From: Bolinopsis microptera
Lineage: Eukaryota > Ctenophora > Tentaculata > Lobata > Bolinopsidae
DNA: 64,000 nucleotides
Direction: 5' to 3'
Assembly (NCBI RefSeq): GCF_026151205.1
Contig: NC_087079.1
Span: forward strand, 4,297,230-4,361,229
Shown here: piece after piece, positions 1 through 10,800 of the stretch
Layout: each line of letters opens with the position of its first letter
Position numbering within the stretch: position 1 is the stretch's first letter
The notes under the pieces: model-generated
What the model was told of the DNA's origin: nothing
Databases searched by the model: none
Seen by the model: the letters and a program-made list of their open reading frames with translations, nothing else
Translations under genes and position numbers: made by a program

Positions 1-410
1 CAGACAGCCTTAGAATTGGGTCCAGCACTCTGTGTGGAGCGGAGTGTGTTACTGAGTTTAACACGGAGATTGAGATGATAATCGGTCCTACCGATCAAGT
101 TGAGCAGATATACAAACTGCTGGATGCTAGAGAAATCCCTGGAGTCACCATCAGGAGTGTGGAATGCGCTAAAGTTGATAGTTTTCCGGATCTTACTTTC
201 TCCGTGAAAGGACACCAGTTGACGATAACCTCTGAGGACTATGTAGAAAGATCTGAAGTAGTCCACAAGGTTGAGCTGTGTTTCCTCATGATAACCGCGG
301 TAGAAGAAGAGGTGGATGATCGGTGGATCATGGGAACTTTAGCACACAAGGCTGTGTATGTGGTTTACGATTTCGGGAGAAACCAAGTTGGCCTGGCTGA
401 GGCTGCTTAA
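1..410 (+). CDS. Pepsin/cathepsin D-like aspartic protease homologue, C-terminal lobe, predicted inactive (partial)
   Basis: The frame is open from base 3 to a TAA at 408-410 and encodes the end of an A1-family aspartic protease; the N-terminal lobe lies left of the window. Seen directly: family-like segments SFPDLTFSVKGHQLTITSED (substrate-side strand), RWIMGTLAHKAVYVVYD (the usual W-I-L-G-D-V-F...Y-x-V-F-D block) and NQVGLAEAA (the usual N-R-V-G-F-A-x-A end), plus the Cys of the C-terminal disulfide pair. Known for the family: the second catalytic aspartate sits in a D-T-G-[TS] motif between a Cys and a G-P pair. Here the equal-length segment is C-V-T-E-F-N-T-E-I-E-M-I-I-G-P, so the motif reads N-T-E-I. 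Inference: a pseudoprotease, secreted or lysosomal like its relatives. There is no stop or frameshift, so it does not look like a decayed pseudogene. Confidence 0.85.
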   Translation, partial: DSLRIGSSTLCGAECVTEFNTEIEMIIGPTDQVEQIYKLLDAREIPGVTIRSVECAKVDSFPDLTFSVKGHQLTITSEDYVERSEVVHKVELCFLMITAVEEEVDDRWIMGTLAHKAVYVVYDFGRNQVGLAEAA

Positions 411-1390
411 ACGCTTCAAATTAGGATATTTCGAATAAGTTGGATCAATTTTGTTCATAATTTCCCATGCTATATTTTCATTAATTCTAAATCTATTCTT
501 AATGGTGTGTTTGCAACTTTACTGGTGTTAATCTGTAAACTTATTTCAAAACAAAACTCTTAGAGTTTCATTACTTTGACGCATATCATACTTCATAGTG
601 GATACATCTTGCACAAACGAACGCTTCTTCAAGTTAATATGGCACTTGTACGAATCGATAAAGTCTGCACTAAATTATCAAATTGTAGATGAGAGCCGGG
701 AGTCTTGTCTCTAATTCTTCCTCGTGTCTGTGATCAAGCCGCACAGCTGCCTCAACAATTCAGGGCACTTATAGTCTGAGTAGATAATCGGGCCGCATAC
801 TATAAGTGTCACTTATTATATCACTTATTTGTGATACGCAAATATGCAGCTACTCAATTGCAAGCACGCATCTTCTTATCTCCATCCTGATTTATGATAC
901 GGCCAACGTGCCAAGTAATGTAACCACCGATTATCTTTTTATGTCCACCTCGAGACGGAAAAGTCACTATGGAGCTTCTGGACTTCTGGAGCTGATGATC
1001 ATTTGCGTACTTGCGATTTTCAATTCATCACTGCAGTTTCAGGAGACCCCCAGGATAGAGCCCAATCAGTGCTGATGATTTAACGTTACTTATAGCTTTA
1101 TAGCGTGACTTGAAAGCGAATAAACTTACAGATATCAGATCAATCTAGTTTCGGAGAATTAGTAAAAATAATTATGTTGGTGGTAGTTCTTGGCTCGCGT
1201 GATGACCCGCGCATTTCAACAGTTTCGACAGTTTGATTTCCATCCGTTGAGTGCTATTTTTTATTGATAAGCCACTTACTGACTTACATATCATATTGAT
1301 TGGTTGGATTGATTTATTCAACAATCTTTACAATTTTTTGTTGTTCTATAGACATTAGACACAGTCACGTGATTTTCTTAATTTCTGCAG
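411..1390. other. Intergenic, no gene recognised
   Basis: AT-rich spacer between the aspartic-protease stop and the retrotransposon ORF. A short open frame at 806-1075 has no recognisable motif or coding-like composition. I see nothing else in it. Confidence 0.5.
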
Positions 1391-2880
1391 CATAAAGGAA
1401 GGGAAAGCATGGGGTGACGACAACATAGCCCCAGAAGTCTTAAAACGATGCGACCTTGATCAAATTGTCTTAGACTTCTGTAACAATGCTCTATTGAAAG
1501 GTGAGAAACCAGACCAATGGTCAACTGCCAACATCATACCAATTCCAAAGAAGGGCGACCTTAGCGAACCAATGAACTATCGGGGAATAAGCTTGTCATC
1601 CCTAGTTGCCAAGTCTCTAAACAAGATGGTTCTAAACCGGTTGAAGCCAGAAATCGAGACAATTCTGCGTAGAAACCAGAATGGATTCAGACCAGGAAGG
1701 TCAACAACTCAACAGATATTGGTACTGAGACGTCTTATAGAGGGTGTCAAGAGTCGGAAACTGCCAGCTGTTCTGACATTTATAGACTTTAAGAAGGCTT
1801 TCGACAGTGTACATCGTGGGAAAATGCTAAAGATTCTAGAAGCTTACGGCATTCCAGTCAAAATCGTGCAGCTTATACGGCTCATGTACGAGAAGACAAT
1901 GGCCAAAGTCCTAACTCCAGACGGAGAAACTGAATTGTTCGAGATACTTGCAGGTGTGTTACAGGGTGATACCTTAGCACCTTACCTCTTTGCAATAGTC
2001 ATCGACTACTGTATGAGGCAAGCCATAGGCGATGATGCGGAGCGACTTGGACTCACCCTCGAACGTAGAAAAAGCAGAAGAGTGGGGCCCAAGATCATCA
2101 CCGATGTGGACTTTGCAGATGATATAGCACTTATATCTGAGGACATGGACAAGGCTAACGAGTTCCTGCTCAGAGTAGAATCGGCGGCAGCAAGCGTGGG
2201 ACTACACATAAACGAAGGCAAGACCAAGGTCATGACACTGAATATGGAGGATCGATCTAGCGACCTACAAAGTCGATCCGGGGAAGCCATAGAAAATGTA
2301 GATGATTTCATCTACTTAGGCTCCTGGATTGAGAGCACAGATAGGGAGATAAGGGTTAGAAAGGGAAAAGCGTGGGGTGCCCTACATAGACTGAAGGATA
2401 TCTGGAAATCCAAACTCTCAAAGAGCCTAAAGATTAGATTGTTCATAGCGGCTTGTGAATCAGTACTGCTCTACGGATCAGAAACCTGGACACTGACAAA
2501 GGCTCAAGAGAAAAGTTTGGACGGGACATACACAAAGATGTTGCGTATGGTGCTGGGTATCTCATGGAAGGACAAGGTCAGCAATATAACTTTGTATGGT
2601 AGCCTCCCAAGGCTGTCAAACAAGTTACGAAGCAGGAGATTAAAAATGGCGGGACACTGCATCCGACATCCTGAGCTACTTGCCAGTGATTTAGTCTTAT
2701 GGGAACCTACGCACGGTAGAGCACAGCAAGGCCGACCAAGACAAAGCTACTTGTCTATGTTACTGAAGGAAGTTGGGACAAACTCTAAAGAGGAACTGCG
2801 AACCCTGATGCGGGACAGGGATATATGGAGGGGGTTTTCTGGCGTAGATCGGACTTAGCTCCGACATAGTAGTAGTAGTT
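1391..2880 (+). mobile_element. Non-LTR (LINE-type) retrotransposon, reverse transcriptase ORF, 5'-truncated
   Basis: One uninterrupted frame from about 1391 to a TAG at 2856-2858 encodes about 489 residues of an RVT_1-type reverse transcriptase. Visible blocks in order: GKAWGDDNIAPEVL (fingers), ANIIPIPKKGD and NYRGISL, QNGFRPGRST, TFIDFKKAFDSVHR (first catalytic Asp), GVLQGDTLAPYLF, then VDFADDIALIS (catalytic A-D-D), followed by a C-terminal thumb/maturase-like region with ETWTLTKAQ and GRPRQSY. No apurinic endonuclease, gag-like ORF or LTR is present, so the copy is 5'-truncated. A stop lies at 1356-1358 and a TTTCTGCAG acceptor-like sequence ends at 1390, so it could also be read as an exon. 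A short TAG-repeat tail follows the stop, as in several LINE clades. The intact frame implies recent insertion or recent use. Clade is not assigned. Confidence 0.9.
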
Positions 2881-4840
2881 AATTTCTGTACTTTTATTAT
2901 TGACAACTTGCTAAATTTAGAAGCTGGCAGCCTCCTTATCCACGAGATGATAAGACAAAACATTATCTACTATCCCAATAATGTTATTTGTGTGACTGCA
3001 GCTCCAATATTGGTGTACATGACAAATGTGTTTTTTAGTCTTACTTACCTATAAAAACACGAACAGTGTCTTTAAATAGATTATATCAAATAAAAACAGG
3101 TACTCTGACAGATTATTATTCAGATTACGATTTATTAAACTACTCACGAGGTAACAATACAAATATGTTATATTGTTCTAGAAAATCTTTTGTAGAAACC
3201 AATTAAAATCTACATACATGTATACATTTTATTTGCTTTTCATTATTCATTACCTAGCAAACTGACGCGTGATCTCAACTGACCAGGACGTATTACACTT
3301 TCTCAGTCACTGAGATGCGTTTTTGACTTCAGGGTTGGTCAAAATAGTGCATGATAAACACTGCTAAATAAGCACTCGACAATTTCAATTCATTGCAATG
3401 TCACAGTGGTATTCACAATTGGTGTGAAGCAAAACACGCGGTTTTACGACAGACGTATACTAGTAAGCAAGGCAAAGTATTCTGTGTGATTTAAACTGCC
3501 ACTAGATCAGAAATAGAAATGGATTTTCGTTCTGTTCTTAAATCTTTCCCTTTATTTCCTTTCTGTTTGTAGGCTCAATAACTTAATCTAAGCTAAATTC
3601 AGTATACGCGTACGATAAAGTATTACAATATAATAAAAACATAACTTGACAATGAGCTTTATTACATGTCACCAAATACAGACCACAATTTTGTTGGAAC
3701 AACTGACTATTCTGTTGTTTGAATACTTAATACTTGGCCATGAATTTGTAATATACCACGCTAAAACATAGGACATTCTTTCTAACTGATTGGGATCTGA
3801 CACATGTAATTTTGTAATGATCTTTCTAATTTCTAATTTCTAATTTCTTCCAGACATTCAGAAAGTTACGAAAATTGTTTCGGTTCCGTCATTCAAGTTG
3901 CTTAGAACATTGTTTGATGCCAAATTTAATCGGGAAATTCCTTTCATCTGTATCAGAAGTCTTCACAAGCAAATAAATATTTCAGCCTTAATTTCCTTTT
4001 CTACCCGACAAATTGTTGAGTTGGAGACATTTTAAAACAGAATGTAAAACCCAAACTTGTGCCAGCCTGCGTATCTGGAGACAGATTGACTGACTTTTTG
4101 CAACTTCTTAAATCATAGTCCATTTTTAGTAAGCGTTTAACAATCAGGTGGCACTATTGCTTTCAAGTCGGTTTATCTCGTTTTACTTATTTAATATGGT
4201 CACATTGTTTTCTCTTTTCTTAATATGGTCACGATGTTTTCTCTTTAGCATAAACGGTGGTCAAGACGGCTTTCAAAGAGCATTTCCGAATCTTTGTTAA
4301 AGGCTGATTAGTTTTGTTGACCGAGGTTTTGTTGAACAAATCATGGTCATGCTTAACTGTGTGGATTATGTTGAGCTTTGGAACCTGAATCCCAAGGTAC
4401 GTTCTTATATTGCGTTGTGTCACGTGGTGTGACGTCATGTCACGTGGTGTGACGTCCTGTCACGTGGTGTGACGTCATGTCACTAGGTGTGTCTTGTGAA
4501 CCTGCTCTTATCGTTTTCTAAGCACAGTAATTATTGATCCTTTGATCGGTTTTATTATTAAAGTATTTTTATATTAAATCGGTTTTAATTGCATGAATTA
4601 AACGGAATGAGAGGAATATCTTTGATTTGTGATCTGTGAAGCAGTGATTGTGTCCATCTTGTAAACTCTATCAGTGCTGTTATATAAGTGAACAATTATT
4701 GTAATTGGTAATCATTTTTAATAATTAACATACGATTTTAGTTTTGACCAATGGCCAAAATCATAATGGATCATCATGGACTATGAACAGTTTATCGTAA
4801 ATTAGCCACAATAAATAGTGACACACCCTTTTAATGACAG
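2859..4840. other. Intergenic, no gene recognised
   Basis: AT-rich sequence with no exon I can support. It contains the 20-bp CACGTG/TGACGTCA array at 4421-4490. Upstream 5' UTR or exons of the gene beginning at 4841 may lie here, but I could not identify them. Confidence 0.4.
4421..4490 (+). repeat. 20-bp tandem repeat, about 3.5 copies, carrying E-box and CRE-like palindromes
   Basis: The unit CACGTGGTGTGACGTCATGT occurs at 4421, 4441 (one base change, TGACGTCC) and 4461, followed by a degraded half unit CACTAGGTGT. Each unit joins a CACGTG E-box to a TGACGTCA CRE/ATF palindrome. The array ends 350 bp upstream of the first predicted coding exon at 4841. Confidence 0.85.
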
Positions 4841-7800
4841 ATGAACGCCGTAAGACAGATGGTACAATGGATTGATGGGTCTCTTGGGAATCTGTTACAG
4901 TGCCAAAGTCTCGATGTGCCTCAAACGGTAAGGATCAGTAATTGCCTCCATAGCAGGGACATGTCATTAACATGGGAGGGGGGGGGGGGTCACTGAATGT
5001 CAGATTGAAATACTTCTTTCCGGTCAAATACTCAGCGGTACGGCCAAAAAGTAACCTAATTTTTACCATTTTGCCAAACGTTGACTTAAAATTATTTTAA
5101 ATGCACGCACAAACGCCCTAAACCAACTTATAAACCCCGCAGATGATAAAGTACGGGGGTTGCAGAACATAAACAGCGCCCTAAACCAACTTATAAACCC
5201 CACAACTATGATTAAGTACGGGGGTTGCAGAACATAAACAGCGCCCTAAACCAACTTATAAACCCCGCAGATGATAAAGTACGGGGGTTGCAGAACATAA
5301 ACAGCGCCCTAAACCAACTTATAAACCCCGCAGATGATTAAGTACGGGGGTTGCAGAACATAAACAGCGCCCTAAACCAACTTATAAACCCCGCAGATGA
5401 TTAAGTACGGGGGTTGCAGAACATAAACAGCGCCCTAAACCAACTTATAAACCCCGCAGATGATTAAGTACGGGGGTTGCAGAACATAAACAGCGCCCTA
5501 AACCAACTTATAAACCCCGCAGATGATTAAGTACGGGGGTTGCACAACATAAACAGCGCCCTAAACCAACTTATAAACCCCGCAGATGATAAAGTACGGG
5601 GGTTGCAGAACATAAACAGCGCCCTAAACCAACTTATAAACCCCGCAGATGATTAAGTACGGGGGTTGCATGACCGGAGGATACTTCATCCTGTTATGGG
5701 AACGAGGCATGTCTTTGTAAACGATGCACCAACCATTGGGAAAAGTAAGTTGGACGTTTTCCTTCATAAGAAGCTCCGTTTTTTTGCCAAAAATCTACGG
5801 ATCCTCAAAGATTTGTTATATCTTACCAGCTAAACCATGATGACCTGAAAAATCTCATGACACTTGACAGTGCAGAGAATTTCAGAATTACATCACGAGC
5901 CTAATACTAATGATGATATGATGAAACACAAGTGTTTAATGTGCCCACCAATCCCTACACTCCTCTGATTCCAACGAATGAACCTAATACTAATGATGAT
6001 ATGATGAAAGACAAGCGTTTGCCCACCAATCCCTACAGTCCTCTGCTGATTAATGAGTGCCAATAAATCAGTGTTGTTATTAAAGTGTTTCTATTGACCA
6101 GGGCCCAGCCAATCCCAGGCTCACTTCGTAAATCACAGCATGTAGGGGGTACTCCAGTAAATTGCTTGCTTCATTACATTACACGGATCATCACAACACT
6201 TGATGATTTGGCAGGCAGTCACGTGACCAGCACAGTTGCTCCAGTTCAGGTACAATTTCTGGTTTTGTGTAGATGAGCTGGTGATAGCGTGACAGATCTG
6301 CACGACCAACTGTGATGATTGCGTCTGGTGTGTGACATTTTACTTTTAGTTGTGATATTTATAACTCAACTTATCGAGCTCTGTCCGTCTCTTGTGTCCA
6401 GATGTCAGGTTGTTTGTGATCGATCATGCGCAACTTTGGGGAGTTTGAAATGTTCGAAGCCCCTCTTACTCTGCAATCAAGAAACTATCCATTTAAAAGG
6501 TGCTTCTCAGATCTAAAGGGCCAGGGGCTGTTGTAAAATTTAATAATAAATCAAACATATACTCTTCTAGCTGAGGAAAGCGGAAGATCTTTTGTGCAAA
6601 AGTCTGTGTAATTTCACTTCTGCAATCAACATACCTTGTTTTGACTTCCGGATGCAGTAAATGTAATATTGATCTCCACACCATCACAGGTACATAAAGC
6701 TGACCCTACAGTGTCCCCACAAGGGTACGGGGACGTTAGCAACCTGCGAACACTTTCCCATCGTACCCAGATCTACTCCTCGAGACTACCCTCCCCCCAG
6801 AGTGAATCAACCTCCTCCTGATAATACTGCTCGGTCAGTTACAAAATAGAGTATTTGTTAATTAACCTCCTCTTGATAATACTGCACGGTCAGTTACAAA
6901 ATAGAGTATTTGTTAATTAACCTCCTCTTGATAATACTGCTCGGTCAGTTACAAAATAGAGTATTTGTTAATTAACCTCCTCCTGATAATACTGCTCGGT
7001 CAGTTACTAAATAGAGTATTTGTTAATTAACCTCCTCCTGATAATACTGCTCGGTCAGTTACAAAATAGAGTATTTGTTAATTAACCTCCTCCTGATAAT
7101 ACTGCTCGGTCAGTTACAAAATAGAGTATTTTTTAATCAACCTCCTCTTGATAATACTGCTCGGTCAGTTACAAAATAGAGTATTTGTTAATTAACCTCC
7201 TCCTGATAATACTGCTCGGTCAGTTACAAAATAGCGTGTTTGTTAATTAACCTCCTCCTGATAATACTGCTCGGTCAGTTACTAAATAGAGTATTTTTTA
7301 ATCAACCTCCTCTTGATAATACTGCTCGGTCAGTTACAAAATAGAGTATTTGTTAATTAACCTCCTCCTGATAATACTGCTCGGTCAGTTACAAAATAGC
7401 GTGTTTGTTAATTAACCTCCTCCTGATAATACTGCTCGGTCAGTTACAAAATAGCGTGTTTGTTAATTAACCTCCTCCTGATAATACTGCTCGGTCAGTT
7501 ACAAAATAGAGTATTTGTTAATTAACCTCCTCCTGATAATACTGCTCGGTCAGTTACAAAATATAGTATTTATTAATCAACCTCCTCTTGATAATACTGC
7601 TCGGTCAGTTACAAAATAGAGTATTTGTTACTTCTATATACTATTTTTTCTGAAAACGCTTATTTATTTCCTATCCTTTCAATTTTAGCATCTTATATAA
7701 CATCAGTTAGTATACCATAGAACAGTAGAAAATGTACATAATGTAAGTGTAAGAGCATCTCAACGAACAGTTTCGCAGGGTACAAGTTATAGAGACCAAA

Positions 7801-10800
7801 GCACGACAAGCTGTATCCAAACAGGAGCTTTCAACCAGAATATCTAGGGAGCCTCTCAAATTAGATCCTAAAGATTCAAAAGACTCAAAACACAAGGAAA
7901 TAATCCTAGAAGAAGCAGGGAATGTTGTCGATTCCGGTAAGGTGAAAAAACTGAAACCACGAAAAATGTTTCAGTTCTGTAATCTAATATAATATAAATA
8001 AGTAAAATATAATATAAATAAGTATAATATATGATATTTAAGATATAATATTATCTTGAATATCATATATTTTACTTTAGACTTTACCATTCGAAAACTT
8101 ACCAGGTGAGGAGAATAAAGACAATAAACGAAAAAAGAAGAAATCCACAATTCACACAGTACCATTACCACCAGATCCTGTTGAAAGCAGCAAGGTCAGT
8201 TCTCTGTATATGTATCACGTAACATCCATCTTTCTTACTTCCATCTTTCTAACGCCAATCTTTCTAACGTCCGTCTTTCTAACGCCCATATTTCTAACGT
8301 CCATCTTTCTAACGCCTATCTTTCTTACGCCCATCTTTCTAACGCCTATCTTTCTTACGCACATCTTTCTAACGCCCATCTTTCTAACGCCCATATTTCT
8401 AACGCCCATATTTCTAACGCCTATCTTTCTTACGCCCATCTTTCTAACGCCTATTTTTCTAACATTTATCTTTCTAACCTTTATGTTTCTAATTCGAACG
8501 CCCATCTTTCTAACGCCCATCTTTCTAACGCCCATATTTCTAACGCCCATATTTCTAACGCCCATCTTTCTAACGCCCATTTTTCTAACATTTATCTTTC
8601 TAACATTTATGTTTCTAATTCTAACGCCCATCTTTCTAACGCCCATCTTTCTAACGTCCATCTTTCTAACGCCCATCTTTCTAACGCCCATCTTTCTAAC
8701 GCCTATCTTTCTAACGCCCAATGCCCATCTTTCTAACGCCCATATTTCTAACATTTATCTTTCTAACCTTTATCTTTCTAATTCTAACGCCCATCTTTCT
8801 AAATTCTAACGTTCATCTTTCTAACGCCCATCTTTCTAACGCCCATCTTTCTAACGCCCATATTTCTAACATTTATCTTTCTATAAACCTTTATTTTTCT
8901 AATTCTAACACCCATCTTTCTAACGCTCATTTTTCTAACGTCGATTTTTTAACGTTCGTCTTTCAACCAATCCAGGAGATAGTCGAAGAGCCAGAAAAGA
9001 AACCAGACCACAAGACATTACCAAACACTACAAGTTTAACACGATCACCAGAGTCTCTAGCTAAACACCAACTCAGAGAGAAGTTACAGCTCCACAGGAG
9101 GTCTCATGATCAGGAGCGGATCAGGAGCCACAAGAAAACTGGCTCCGACAAGGATAAGAAGGTTATTAAGAAACGTCTGAAAGATTCCGATAATTACGTT
9201 CTTGAACAGGGTAAGTTGGTTACTCAGAGCTCTTTTGTAATTTGTTGTGTTTAAAATACAAATTGCAGCTTTTTCTGTCTACATTTGTTAAAATTATAAG
9301 TGAAACAGTGATGATATTGTGGTAATTTTGTGGTTACAATGTTTAAACGGAATTGCACACTGGATGTGGAACTTGATATAACATATTGATTATCGTGGGT
9401 TGTAGAATAAACAAAGTAAAGTGATTATCTGTGCACAGAGCATGATAACTCATCACACAACCAAAATGACAGACTAGCTACTGTCCCTCCAGGAAAGATT
9501 ATCAAGAGAAAAGCGAGTTTTAGCTCTTCCTTCAGTGCTCTTCCAACTGGATCTCTGTTCGAAATGCCGGTTAGTTGTAATATGTGATCATTGTGATTCT
9601 TCCAACTGGATTTCTGTTCGAAATGCCGGTTAGTTATAGTATGTGATCATTGTGATTCTTCCAACTGGATCTCTGTTCGAAATGCCGGTTAGTTGTAATA
9701 TGTGATCATTGTGATTCTTCCAACTGGATATCTGTTCGAAATGCCGGTTAGTTGTAGTATGTGATAATTGTGATTCTTCCAACTGGATCTCTGTTCGAAA
9801 TGCCGGTTAGTTGTAGTATGTGATCATTGTGATTCTTCCAACTGGATCTCTGTTCGAAATGCCGGTTAGTTGTAGTATGTGATCATTGTGACTCTTCCAA
9901 TTGGATCTCTGTTCGAAATGCCGGTTAGTTGTATGTGATCATTGTGATCATTGTGACTCTTCCAACTGGATCTCTGTTCGAAATGCCGGTTAGTTGTAGT
10001 ATGTGATGGAAATGTTTTGCTATAATTTTAAAGACGCGGTACATCATCCTGGCTACAAGCCTGTTCAGTTTTGAGTAACTGTGATCTTAAATTTAATTAT
10101 CTACCATTTCCTGATTTCCATGATGTATAATTGTCTTTATGTTTTGAATTGATGAAGTAATTTTCGAGCTTTCTAACTTAATAAATCTCGTGTCAATTCA
10201 TTGCCGACACTGCATCACAAGTTCAGCAGATTATCATGCAGTTCCTTAGAAAATATTCAATGAGTCAGCTTTATTGAATTGGATCAGATTAAGGAGGTAA
10301 GCTAGACGATTAGATCCATGACAAAAGCGCTGCAAAGTTTCCTCAGCGACGTCTCCTCAAGCACTTTGTTGCTGTTTTTGCCTCATGTTTGTTTGATTAC
10401 TGTACCCTGACTCCCTGACTTGTCCGGCTTTTCTTTGAAGATTTTAATTATATTTAATCAAAGAATTTCCGGTATTGACTTTGCAATTGGGGGCGGTGGT
10501 CCTATGTCTGTTTTTGAAAGGGCATGCCACCATAATGGTCTCTATCTACACGATCATGAACAAGAAATTGAGAAAATCGCCAGTCTGATCACTACTATTA
10601 TCATAGATCGGGTAAAGAACTTCTGAACTAAGTATTTCCACGAAGCCTATGTGACCATCCTTTATAATATGGACTAGGAGCATCTGAATGTAGACGACAA
10701 ACAATAATGATCAAAGTAATAAGTACCATAAATCCAGGTATTTGCTCACGATGATGATGTCTTTGAAAAGATTGTGGCTGAAGGAAGAAGAGCTGAGTTC

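Noticed and set aside
5114..5670. CRISPR-like array (regular direct repeats)
   Set aside because: Repeats are contiguous with no unique spacers and the DNA is eukaryotic; the same applies to the arrays at 6809, 9538, 17948, 36355 and 49981.
8210..9254. Long IFLTP/RKMGV repeat ORFs on both strands
   Set aside because: They arise from a 15-bp intronic repeat whose period is a multiple of three; only the part after 8976 is an exon.
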